In this document: one piece after another, positions 19,974 through 30,690 of the stretch
Layout of the letters: each line of letters starts with the position of its first letter
How positions within the stretch are numbered: the first letter of the stretch is position 1
Assembly (NCBI RefSeq): GCF_022539505.1
Contig: NC_061508.1
Coordinates: 60,514,754-60,578,753, forward strand
Length of the DNA: 64,000 bases
Reading direction: 5' to 3'
Source of the DNA: Lolium rigidum
Lineage: Eukaryota > Streptophyta > Magnoliopsida > Poales > Poaceae
Notes under the pieces: model-generated
Told to the model about the DNA's origin: nothing
Databases searched by the model: none
What the model saw: the letters and a program-made list of their open reading frames with translations, nothing else
Position numbers and translations under genes: made by a program

Positions 19974-22900
19974 ATGACTAAAGCTGCGGATGAGGTGGTG
20001 GGCGAACCAGTCACGTACGCAGATCTGCCTGAGGAGCACAAGAAGAAGTACGATGAGATGAAAGCCATCTTGGAAGCCGATCTCATCGGCTCCTTCATGA
20101 GGACCCGTTCACATGGCATCAGGTGGAAAGGGTTCTCCCCCGAAGGCGCTCTTGATGAGGTAGACCTGTCTACCTCTTCAGAGGAACGCACCAGAGCTCT
20201 ACGTCAGGAAATTAATTACATGGTCGCCCATTCTCTACACCGCCATTCTGAGAGCTTGGTGAACGCCTTCGAGCGTGTGGCGGTTCGTGTGGTGCAGGAA
20301 ATCATGAAACATCAGTACTCTCCGTCAGGACCTACCCTGGGGACTCACCAGGGAGAAATACCACTCCAGATTAGACCGCCGCTGCCATTCGCGCTTGCAG
20401 CGCCAGAGCTGCCGGGTTCGCCGGCGTACGTCGTCTACAAGGTGGGAGGCTATCCTAGCGATTGCCAATTCCTGTACGAGCCGCCTAAAGAGATCCCACA
20501 TGGATACGTGTGCACATACGTGCCGGACTGCAATGCGCCTTGGCACGCACGAACCAGATTACACCAGCAGGGATTTCTGGAGCAGACGCTGACAAGCAGG
20601 CATGGCTAGCTAAATATGCCACTGGAACGAGTCATGAGAGCTCGGTCCCTACAGCTAATACCATGGAACAAATCAGCACCATCTTGAGAGACCAGTTCGG
20701 CATCTTGCCGAAGAGGGAAACAATCGGCTATTCCAAGCCGTACCCCGACGAGTATGATCTGATCCCGCTGCCACCCAAATATCGGCTCCCTGAATTCTCA
20801 AAATTCAATGGAGCAGAAGGGTCTAGCTCAATAGAGCACGTGAGCCGATATTTGGCACAGCTGGGCATGATTTCAGTGTTAGACCCGTTACGTGTGAGGT
20901 TTTTCGCACAATCTCTCACGGGATCAGCCTTTGGATGGTACACCTCGTTGCCACCAAACTCAGTCCGGACGTGGAAGCAACTGGAGGAGCAGTTTCACGT
21001 GCAATATCACTCGAAGCTACCGAGGCCGGCATTGCCGATCTAACACAAGTGCGGCAGAAGCGGGGAGAAACGAGTGTCCGAATACATTCAACGTTTCAGG
21101 ATCGTCGGGAACCGATGTTATTCGGTTCGTTTATCCGAGAAAGAAGCGATCGAACTGGCAACATTGGGCCTCGCAACGCTGATCAAGGATCTGGCTTTCC
21201 AAGCAGAGTACAGTTCACTGTCGCACATGGTACAGAAACTCACATCGTATGAGCAGCGGCACCCTGAATTGTACCAGGACATGAAGTTCAAGCGTCCGGT
21301 AGGCCTGGTCGAGACAGAAGAAGCTGAAGTTTCTGCAGAAGACCTGGAAGTGGCCGTCGCTGAATGGGCTCGGGGGGCAGCTCCCGTGTCCTGCAAATGG
21401 GTGAAACCACAAGGGCCTGCAAAAGGGTTTGACTTCGATTTGAGCAAAGCTGAGCAGATATTCGATCTATTGCTTAAGGAAAAACAACTAAAGTTACCCG
21501 AAGGCCATAAAATCCCTACGGCACAAGAAATTAACGGGAGGCCGTACTGCAAATGGCATCACTCGTTCGCCCATACCACCAATGACTGCAAGGGGTTTCG
21601 TCAGCAGATCCAAACGGCGATAGAACAGGGCCGACTGATCTTTAGCCAGTTTGCCATGAAAGTGGACACGCATCCGTTTCCTGGCGTCAACATGGTGGAA
21701 CCCGATCACTCCGCGAGGCGTCGACTAGATTTCTCGTTCGATGTTAACATGGCAGGGCCTGTACGCCACCATGGCAAGGATAAAGAAGAAAGCAGTCACT
21801 CCCGCGGCAAGGAAAAGGAGGAGGCCGACCCACGCGACCGGCCCCGACATGATGACAGACGGTACCTCACCGAGGAACAAGTGAGAAGCGTGCGATATCA
21901 AAAACCACTCTCCACGCATCTCCTTAACAAATATGAATATCAGTATGACCGACGTCGGCAGTATGATAGAGATGACGAGAGATACAATCGGTCTGATGAA
22001 GACAAAGGAAGGTACCGTCGGCATGGTAGAGACGACGAAGGATATGAACACCGCGCTAAGGGGAGGTCAAGGGAGCAAGAAGACATGGATAGACACTGGG
22101 ACTGTCCCTTCTTTAAACACTGCTGGGATTCAGGGATGAGCCGATTGCCTACAATCGACAACTGCCCGGAGTGTAGACGCCGGAAGAAGGATGCAGGGGA
22201 AGTTTCAGTTTTCAAGCGTCTAGGACCTCTCCCGCCACAGAACAAACGAGCTGAGTCATCTCAAGATGAAGACTTTGAGGATTCAGAGGATGAAGAAGAG
22301 GATAGGTACCACCGGCCAAGGTGGTGCCCCGATGGACTCAGCCACTCCCAAAAGCGTAGGGTTCAGCGGCTACGTAGCTTGGAGCAAGCCGAAGCGCGAT
22401 ACTTGCACACGTTGAGGAAAGCGCGGCCCGATCTGGCCGTGAAAATTCAGCAGACTTTGGACGAGGAGAGTCGTCCACCAAAGAAAGTTTGGCGTCCGAG
22501 GCAAGTAAAAGGCGATGTGAGCACATCGGCTGGCACAAACATGGTGTTCATACTTCCATCAGAGTTTCGTGCCCCAGGGACCGATGAAGTGCCGATAGCA
22601 CAGTTTGACTGCGGTCCACAGCCAGTCATCTTTGAAAAGCCACGAGAGAAGGGCTACAAACATATGAAGGCCCTGTACTTAAAAGGTTATATCAATGGGC
22701 AGCCTGTCGGCAGGATGTTGGTTGACACGGGAGCGGCAGTCAATATAATGCCATATTCCATGCTACGGCGTTTGGGACGCTCCAGTGCAGATCTGATCAA
22801 GACCAACGTCACGCTAAATGACTTCAACGGCCAAGCATCAGGGACACAAGGCGTCCTGAACGTGGATCTAACCGTAGGCCGAAAAACCATCCCAACAACG

Positions 22901-23191
22901 TTCTTCATCGTCGACAGCAAAAGCACCTACGCTGTCCTGCTAGGGAGGGATTGGATTCACGCCAACTGCTGCATTCCCTCTACAATGCACCAATGCCTGA
23001 TACAATGGGATGGAGATGAAGTGGAAGTCGTGCATGCAGACGACTCGATCGAGGTCTCAATAGCCGGTATGAACATTTGGGACTCGAAAGACCAAGAGCC
23101 ACTCTCCGGAGTCAGTTTGGATGGCTGTGATCGCATCGAGGTGACAAAAAACGGGGTGAGGCTGGTCTTATCCACCGGCCTGGTAGAGTAG
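19974..23191 (+). pseudogene. gag-protease of the Tat-type element, frameshifted
   Basis: The likely start is the ATG at 19974 (MTKAADEV). The frame breaks near 20570, continues to about 21043 in another frame, breaks again, and then stays open from about 21060 to 23191. The C-terminal part has a gag Cys/His cluster (YCKWHH...NDC, 21544-21591), an Arg/Asp/Glu-rich low-complexity stretch (about 21730-22090), a second Cys cluster (DCPFFKHC, NCPEC) and the aspartic protease signature LVDTGAA at 22718-22738. It makes the virus-like particle and the processing enzyme in intact relatives. Two frame breaks disable this copy. Confidence 0.88.
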
Positions 23192-23277
23192 CAGGAGCAA
23201 CATCCATCGACATACGTGGCAAGGCCGATCCCTGCGATCGGCCCCAAAAAATAAAAAGCAAGGATCTCACCTCAGGC

Positions 23278-26200
23278 ATGTCACGTAGTCGTGGTAGGAA
23301 GACTCCCTCGTGTAGGGGAGCACATACAAGTTGTAAACTTTCATTGAGCAATTCAATCAACATGGAGGCCGATTCCAGCAATCGGCCAAAATTATCCTCG
23401 CCATACGCTCTGCCTGTGTTCAGCATCGATCTGACAGGCGACGGCAAGCTAGGGTATGTGTTTACGTCAGCTGATGAGCTAGAAGAGATTGACATTGGTC
23501 CTGGGGATAAGCCACGACCAACATTTATCAGCAAAAAGTTAGATCCGCATCTGAGGGGCCTGATGATAGCTTTGTTGAAAGAATACCCAGATTGTTTTGC
23601 CTGGGATTATACAGAGATGCCCGGGCTAGACAAGAGCATCATTGAGCATCGGCTACCTCTTAAGAAAGGATTTCGGCCGTTCCAGCAGCGAGCACGGCAG
23701 ATGAAGGCCGAAATTCTAGAAGAAGTCAAGAAGGAGATTGAGAAGATGTTGAGCGCCGGGTTCATCAGGCCATGCAGGTATGCTGAGTGGATATCTAGCA
23801 TCGTACCTGTAGAAAAGAAGGACGGCCGATGGCGCGTCGCCATAGATTTTCGGGATCTCAACAGAGCCACTCCAAAGGATGAGTACCCTATGCCGGTAGC
23901 CGAGACGTTGATCAATGCAGCGGCTGGTCATAAGGTGCTAAGCTTCATGGATGGCAATGCCGGGTACAACCAAATTTTCATGGCTCCAGAGGATATACAC
24001 AAGACTGCATTCAGAGTACCAGGTTCGGTGGGCTTGTTTGAGTATGTAGTCATGACATTTGGACTGAAAAATGCCGGCGCAACGTACCAACGAGCCATGA
24101 ATTACATCTTTCATGATCTGATCGGCAAGTTGGTGGAGATCTACATTGATGACGTGGTGGTCAAGTCCTGTCTCGGTGGAGGGACACCTGGAGGATTTGC
24201 GACGCATCTCGGACCGAACTAGAAAGTTCGGACTAAGAATGAATCCAAAGAAGTGTGCCTTTGGTGTGACGGCCGGTCAATTCCTGGGCTTCCTAGTTCA
24301 TGAGCGTGGAATTGAGATCGGCCTGAAAAGTCAAGAGGCAAGTACGAACAATGAAGCCACCTACCACAAAAAAGGAGCTCCAAAGTCTCATCGGCAAGAT
24401 CAACTTCGTCAGAAGGTTCATCTCTAATCTGTCAGGACGAATTGAGCCGTTCATGGGATTGGTAAAAATCAAACCTGATGAGGAGTTTCACTGGGGGGCA
24501 GAGCAACAGCGAGCGTTTGATGAGATTAAGGAATATCTAACGAAGCCGCCCGTGTTGGTTCCGCCCCAGCAAGACAGGCCATTCTATATTTACCTGTCGG
24601 TAGGCGACACTTCCATCGCCTCGGTGGTAGTGCAAATCTATGATGGTATGGAAAGAGTCGCTTTCTACCTCAGCAGAAGGATGTTGGATGCAGAGACTAG
24701 GTACCCTGAGATCGAGAAGTTGTGCCTCTGCCTATTTTTTACCTGCACCAAGCTTCGTCACAACTTTCTGACAGCAGAAATCGTCATCATCTGCAAATCA
24801 GACGTCATCAAACATATGCTGTCGGCTCCTGTGTTGAAAGGCCGACTCGGTAAGTGGATGTTTGCATTATCGGAATTGGATCTCCGGTATCAACCTGCGA
24901 AAGCAGTCAAAGGACAGGCGTTGGCCGATCTGATCGCTGAACGAATCAACACTGATATAGCGACACTGTCTGTACGTGCATGGGCCATGTTTTTCGATGG
25001 ATCGGTTTGCGATGATGGCTGCGGCATCGGCATTCTACTCGTGTCACCCCGGGGGGCAACCTACTCCTTCTCCATCAGGATGTCTACCCCTTGCACCAAC
25101 AATGTCGCTGAGTATGCAGCAGTACGTAAGGGGATGGAGTTGCTTATTGAAGCCGGGGCAGAAGCAGTGGAACTTTTTGGAGACTCAAAGCTGGTGATTT
25201 CCCAGCTCACGGACGAATATAAATGTGAGAGCGAGTCACTCTTCCCATTGTGGATGCAATGCCGTGAGCTGATGGCACAATTTAGGTACATAAACTTTAG
25301 CTGGGTCCCGAGGTCGCAGAATATCGAGGCGAACGATCTCGCACAGATGGCGTCAGGCTACAAGGACATAGTCGATGGAGCCGATGTCCAGGTACAGGTC
25401 ATGGAACCGGACGATTGAATAGCCGATATCTTCAATTACTTGAAAGATTCGGCTCGGGGGGTACCTAAACGGATAAGGTACAAGGCCATGAAGTATGTCC
25501 TTATCGGAGATGACATGTTCTATAGAACTTTGGAAGGATTACTTCTCAGATGTTTGGGGCCAGCCGAGTCAAATCGGCTCTTACACGAGGTACACGAAGG
25601 CGCCTGTGGAACTCATCAATCGGCTCATAAGATGAAATGGTTGATCAGGCGATCGGGGTTTTATTAGCCCACCATGCTGGAGGACTGTTTCAATTACTAT
25701 AAAGGGTGTCAAGCATGTCAGAAGTTTGGGAAAATTTAGATGGTACCCGCATCAGCAATGAACCCCATCATTAAGCCTTGGCCATTTCGAGGTTGGGGCA
25801 TGGATATGATTGGCAAAATCCATCCTGCATCGAGCAAAGGCCACGAGTGGATTTTGGCCATAACAGATTATTTCACTAAATGGGTGGAAGCCGTCCCTAT
25901 GAAGTCAGTAAAATCAGAAGATGTTATCAACTTTGTGAAAGAACATGTCATTCATAGATTCGGGATTCCCCAGACTATCACGACCGATGGAGGTTCGGTC
26001 TTCATTTCTAAAGAGTTCGAGAAAGTTCCGCGACGACATGGGAATTAAGCTGATCCGATCGTCTCCATACTATGCTCAGGCAAATGGGCAAGCTGAAGCG
26101 TCCAACCAGAGGCTTATTAAGCTGATCAAGAGGAAAGTTGATGAGCACCCTAGACGTTGGCACGAGCTATTGTCAGAAGCTCTGTGGGCTTATCGCATGT

Positions 26201-26662
26201 CATGGAGCGATAAAAACCTTGCCATACCATCTGGTCTATGGACAAGAAGCCGTGTTACCCTGGGAGATCACGGCTGGGTCGAGACGTGTCACGTTTCAGA
26301 ATGACTTAACAACGGAAGAATACGCGACTACGATGAGTGATAGCGTAGAGGATCTGACGGAACTTAGGCTTTGGTCGCTTGAGAAAATTAAAGAGAACAA
26401 AGCCAAGGTAGCTCGTGCATATAATAAGAAGGTGAAGCCGAAGGAGTTCCACGTTGGTGATCTGGTATGGGAAGCTGTATTACCGTTGGGGACTAAGGAC
26501 AAGGCGTATGGAAAATGGTCTCCAAATTGGCACGGGCCGTACATGGTCGACCAAGTCCTAAAGGGCAATGCATACATGCTCGAGGAGCTGAGTGGTGCGA
26601 AGTTCCCGATTCGTTGTCAATGGTCGGCATCTCAAGAAATATTTCCCGAGTATGTGGGATGA
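23278..26662 (+). pseudogene. pol of the Tat-type element (RT, two RNase H, integrase), broken
   Basis: Reverse transcriptase has FRPF, RVAIDFRDLN and the catalytic YIDD at 24142-24153. A frameshift near 24170 and another near 24340 follow. RNase H 1 is about 24480-24960. A second RNase H with FFDGS, NNVAEY and GDSKLV lies about 24985-25400. Integrase has an HHCC zinc region (25590-25730), a catalytic Asp near 25803, a second Asp in TTDGGS near 25983 and Glu in NGQAEA near 26094. It ends at 26660-26662. In-frame stops at 25416, 25665 and 25737 and shifts near 26035 and 26220 kill it. Confidence 0.9.
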
Positions 26663-27043
26663 TGGACAGTGAAATACGGGGGCCGATTTTAAATCGGCCA
26701 GTAAAAAAATTTATATGCAAAGCACAGCCGATGCACTGACATCGACTTTAGAACTAAAAGCCGATGCATAGCCATCGACTAAAGAGGAACAACTGTCACA
26801 AGCAAGTATCAGGTCACCGTTTCGGGTTTAGAACTGGTCTTGCTAGCATTTTTGGTATAGACCGATGCGTTGCCATCGGCTTTTTGAGCATGGATTTCTT
26901 TTGATGATCGTAAGAATTAAGCATGGAATCCTTCTTAATTGATTAAAAGGGGATTTCTTACAAAGAGGAGCCGATTGCTCAGGAAAGGAAGAACAAAAGG
27001 AGAGCAGATTGCTACTACTAGTCCTATGCTAGTAGCCCCTAAT
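26663..27043 (+). other. Untranslated region after pol with three short hairpins
   Basis: Three copies of CGATG-N6-CATCG (26729-26744, 26762-26777, 26873-26888) occur between the integrase stop and the antisense ORF. No coding signal. Confidence 0.5.
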
Positions 27044-27570
27044 CTAACGGCTGTCGCTGCTCTCGTCGTCGCCATCGTAGCCGCCGTCGGTGCTGCTGCT
27101 GACGAACTCCTCGTCACTGCTGCCGTAGCCCTCGGCGGGGGCTTCTTCTTCCTCGTCGTCTCCATCGTCATCCGACCAGGCGCGGAAGCGCTTCGCCGGC
27201 GGCTCGTCGGAGGAGGTGTCTTCCTCCTCTTCGTCGGAGGAGGTGTTGTCCTCCTCGTCTTCCTCCTCCTCGGAGGAGGAAGTGAAGTCACCCCAAGAAA
27301 AGAGGTCATCCTCACTCTCCGCCTCCAGTTCCCCGTCGACGAGGAACCGGAGGTCGTCCTCCCCATCGGTCAGAGGCAAATCACCATCTGACCCGACGAG
27401 GGCCTGGGGTGGGCCATCTGGCACGAAGTCGAAGTCCCACTCCCGCTCATCCCACTCCTCGGGAGCGCGCCTATTGTACGCCTCCATCTGGTTGTACTCG
27501 GCATCGGCTCACTCGAGGAAGAGGACTGGAAGGAGAGAGCCGATGAAGCAGAGGAGGAGGAGGAGTCCAT
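27044..27570 (-). pseudogene. Antisense acidic ORF (aORF) of the Tat-type element
   Basis: On the minus strand an ATG at 27570 opens a Ser-rich N-terminus (MDSSSSSASSALSFQSSSSS). After a one-frame change near 27490 the reading continues in the 147-codon ORF 27487-27044, with EEWDEREWDFDF followed by long Glu/Asp/Ser runs. The order and composition match the extra antisense ORF known between pol and the 3' LTR in Tat-group elements. Its role is unknown; the acidic, Ser-rich make-up suggests a nuclear or regulatory protein, which is inference. A TATTTAA box lies 67-73 bp upstream (27637-27643). Confidence 0.65.
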
Positions 27571-27636
27571 GGTAGAGGAGGGCTTTTCGATGGCTAGTAC
27601 TGAGCAGGGGGTGAAGAAGCGAGTTGCTCGACGCGG

Positions 27637-27643
27637 TTAAATA
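27637..27643 (-). promoter_or_regulatory. TATA-like box upstream of the antisense ORF
   Basis: The minus strand reads CCTTTTATTTAACCG, with TATTTAA 67 bp before the ATG at 27570. It would give the antisense ORF its own promoter inside the retrotransposon. Confidence 0.4.
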
Positions 27644-27844
27644 AAAGGGGATATAGTGGAGATTTAATGCTGTGGCGGTTTCCGAGGACATGCTGCCAAA
27701 ACTGTCAAATCATGCAGAGAAGTTGAGAAGGCAAGGCATCATGATGAAAGGATACTGCGACGGTTCTGCTCTGCCACGACGTGACCCTACGAAGAAAAAA
27801 ACGGAGTGGTTTTGAAATTATCATTGCCAAAACCAGGGGGCATG

Positions 27845-28900
27845 TGTTATCACCAGATTTTAACCAAGTCTGGAGATGGGCCGTGATTAAATGGGCTTAG
27901 AGAATATGCACGGAAAATATTCTTGAACCGGCCTTGTATAAGAAGTTTGGGCTAGATTGCCCGTGTATCTGTAAATTATAGAGGTTACGTGTCGGTTAGA
28001 ATTAAGAGATAGAGTTTAGCTCGTACACAATTGGGTTTATTCCCAAGTTAGAAAGTCTACGGACTATAAATATGTATCTAGGGTTATTGAGAAAGGAGGA
28101 CGATCACGTTCACAACAAATCAATCTAGGCGCATCGCCACCGCTTGTTTCGAGGGTTTCTCTCGGGTAAGCAACATGCTGCCTAGATCGCATCTTGCGAT
28201 CTAGGCAGTATCAGTTTATTCGTTGTTGGTGTTGCTCGTGCTGAAGCCTTTTTGATGGCGAGCAACACCCTTATCTTAGGTGTTTTGGGGCTGACGTCGA
28301 TGCGTTCACGATATACTTGTTTAGCTACGCTGCCCCTCGATATCTAGCTGCCCTTACACCTATCTTAGGTGTAAGGGCAGCATCTTGCTTGTTCTTTGTT
28401 TAGTAGATCTGATCCGTTATAGTTGTTCCTTGTTCTTCAAGGATTGGTTTGATATCCGCATGGTTAGGCCTTATAAACGGGTTGAATGATCCGGTAGCGC
28501 GTAAGGTGTGGTTTATTTAGCCCTAGAGGGATTGTTCCGGGGACCAACTTCATGTTGGTTTTTAGGCCTCTTTAGGGCTGGTTTTCCGTCATCTTACGTA
28601 CCTGCTAGGCTCAACTACGCGTAGGATGTTCCGGTTATGCGGTGAAAACCCTAGACTATCGTAGATTGGTTTAACTTGATATTGATTAAGCATGATCCCC
28701 ATGTCATTGTAAATCCAACATAAACCATGGGGCAATCGGCTCTTTGAGCCGATCCACAGGGCAACCTAAGAGCCGATCGGGGCTCGTATTTAATGTTTAC
28801 GTGTTTGCCATGCAGAAACTAATCGAAGCAATCCGTCACCTTCCCGACCAGGTATAGGTCAGGTGGCACGCCCTTGCATCAGCCGGGACGTGTGCCGGAG
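27845..28900 (+). repeat. 3' LTR of the Tat-type element, truncated by the gap
   Basis: Collinear with 18750-19808. The last 107 bp or so of the LTR fall in the N run. The sequence before it, CCAGGGGGCA, is the likely polypurine tract. Confidence 0.9.
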
Positions 28901-29000
28901 NNNNNNNNNNNNNNNNNNNNNNNNNNNNNNNNNNNNNNNNNNNNNNNNNNNNNNNNNNNNNNNNNNNNNNNNNNNNNNNNNNNNNNNNNNNNNNNNNNNN
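28901..29000. other. Assembly gap (100 N)
   Basis: Exactly 100 N, a conventional placeholder, so true gap size is unknown. It cuts the 3' LTR. The sequences on its two sides do not belong to the same repeat. Confidence 0.99.
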
Positions 29001-29091
29001 GACCCTTTAGTCCCGCCTCGTTGGTCCCGGTTTGGAAACCGGGACTGAAGGCCCAAATGAACCGGGCCTATAGCCCCGTTTTCCACTAGTG
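29001..29091 (-). mobile_element. CACTA-type terminus next to the gap
   Basis: Read on the minus strand it starts CACTAGTGGAAAACGGGG and continues with subterminal CGGTTTCCAAACCGGG-type repeats, close to the terminus at 16403. The flank ATT matches the uninterrupted sequence at 45521-45530 (CATTAAGACC), so ATT would be the target triplet. Most of the element is missing in the gap. Confidence 0.65.
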
Positions 29092-30170
29092 ATTAGGACC
29101 GTCTACTAAAATGCAAAACCAAGTACTCCCACCGATTTAGATGATATTAGTGAAAAATAAGATACATCCATATTAAGACAAGTAATATGAATCAGAGGTA
29201 GTAGTAGAATGACTATTTTGATTCATGGCCATATTTTTACAAAAAAAAATACTAATGTTGATCATTAACAGGAACAAGAATGGCATAATATCTCATCCAC
29301 GCTTCGTAGTTTTCTTCGCACATGTTCCAACACAAGAACTAATTTCCATGCCTATCGGAAGAAAAAAAGGGATTTCATACCGAGGAGAAGAATGATCTAT
29401 ATTACTGGAAAGAAGTAATGAATTGGAACCCCTCAAACCCCCCTTTAGGGCCATAGTTCTGAGAGGCATAGCTCCCCCCTGTACCCCGCCCCCTGTGTCG
29501 AGGCTCGCATAGCCTCCTCCCCCTACCCCTGCCCCCGGTGCATAGCTCCCCCCCTCCTCTACCCGCGCCCTAACCTAACCCTAACCCTATACACACCTAC
29601 AATAGACAGCGTACACTACTCTCTAGTCTATTCCTATGCTACTTGGTGATGGCCTTGCTGAGAAGGACGTTTATATAGCGGTGCGAATCGCAGCAAACTG
29701 GCGATGTGGGACTATTCATTTCACATGCGCGATATATCCAACTCACCTGAAGCGGCTCCGCCGCCTCTCCCGCTCCGCGTCTCCGCCGCGGCTCCCGCTT
29801 CTATCCTTCGGTGCCGCGCGCTGCGCAAGCAACGTGCCACAACGCGCAACCGGCGAGGGCGTCGTCGCGACGGAGCAGCACCGGCTGCATCGTGGCCGGC
29901 GCGCCGGACGATGTCGCCGCAGGAAGCGACGGGGAGGAGGAGAGTATGGCGAGGCGTCATGAGTTTTCGCACGCACCGCCGTCGACGGTCTGATCGATCT
30001 CGAAGCTGTATTTTCCTGTTCTTGGTTTTTCTCTTTGAGCGGATTTCCTGTTCTTGGCTGAGAGGGCGACGACCAGTCCTATACACCGACCAGGTCGGTG
30101 CCGATGCGGGTTGCCGCACACCCCTGGTCGGGTATTGGGCCTGGCCCATTTAACTTTTTCGCTTTCGTTT
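29092..30170. repeat. Complex repeat unit 0, promoter-bearing part
   Basis: Diverged copy of 47200-48234 and 58380-59400: AT-rich flank, an A-run at 29362-29368, a C-rich stretch with GCATAGCTCCCCCC repeats (29465-29560), CCCTAACCCTA, the USE/TATA pair, then a GC-rich stretch to about 29980. Plus-strand ORFs over the GC-rich part do not keep frame between copies, so they are probably not coding. Confidence 0.65.
29670..29712 (-). promoter_or_regulatory. snRNA-type promoter (USE + TATA), unit 0
   Basis: The minus strand carries GTCCCACATCG (29702-29712), an exact match to the plant snRNA upstream element RTCCCACATCG. After 24 bp comes TATATAAA (29670-29677). That spacing is the Pol III type. 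No U6, U3 or 7SL body follows. The next T-run in the transcribed direction is at 29362-29368, giving a possible RNA of roughly 280 nt. Confidence 0.6.
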
Positions 30171-30690
30171 TCTCTTTTTTTTTTCTTTTTTTTTTTTCCG
30201 TTTTCTGTTTAATTTTCCTTTTCTTTCTGTTTATTCTTTCTTTTGTTCAAATTAGAAAAGTCTATATTCGAAAAATGTTTAAATTCGAAAAACTTCAAAT
30301 TTGAGAATTACTAAAATTCGAAAACTGTTCAAATATGAAAACTGTTTAAATTCAAAATTTGTTCAAATATGAAAATTGTTCATATTCGAAATTTGTTCAA
30401 ATTTGAATTTTGTTCAAATTTGAAAATTGTTCTAATATGAAAATCGTTCAGATTCGAAAATTGTTCAAATATAAATTTTGTTTAAATTTAGAAATGTTCA
30501 AATTCGGAAATTGTTCATAGAAAAAAAATACATTTTTGTTGAAATTAAAAAATGTTGAAATCTTAAAATGTTCAGATTTTTTAAAAAGTGATTTATTTTT
30601 AATTTGAATTTTTTAAAATTTTACAAATGTTCAGATTTTAAAAAAAATTCTTTTAAAAAAGAAAACAAACAACAGAAAAAAAAGACGAAA
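30171..30690. repeat. AT-rich array of TTCAAATTTGAA-type repeats
   Basis: About twenty degenerate copies of a roughly 20-bp unit such as GTTCAAATTTGAAAATT follow a pyrimidine-rich tract (30170-30240) and end in A-rich sequence. The core TTCAAATTTGAA is palindromic. Not coding. Confidence 0.7.

Larger units (their letters stand above)
18750..28900 (+). mobile_element. Ty3/Gypsy retrotransposon, Tat-type, right LTR cut by an assembly gap
   Basis: LTRs begin TGTTATCACCAG at 18750 and 27845. Between them lie gag with a Cys/His cluster, protease, reverse transcriptase, RNase H, a second RNase H, integrase, and a minus-strand acidic ORF. A second RNase H domain after the ordinary one and an extra antisense ORF before the 3' LTR are known features of the Tat group of plant Gypsy elements. 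By eye the LTRs differ at roughly ten substitutions over about 1050 bp, so the insertion is recent. Coding regions are nevertheless broken in several places. Confidence 0.93.

Noticed and set aside
26939..27575. Plus-strand ORFs opposite the antisense acidic ORF (150 and 119 codons)
   Set aside because: Val/Leu-rich and Ser-rich translations are the mirror of Glu/Asp codons on the other strand; the minus-strand reading fits the known element layout.
18750..28900. Endogenous pararetrovirus
   Set aside because: LTRs, integrase and the order of domains identify a Ty3/Gypsy retrotransposon; no movement protein or envelope-like region was seen.
29704..30153. Protein-coding gene on the plus strand over the GC-rich part of the repeat unit (also 47842-48474 and 59005-59439)
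   Set aside because: Frames and stops are not conserved between copies that align well at the DNA level.
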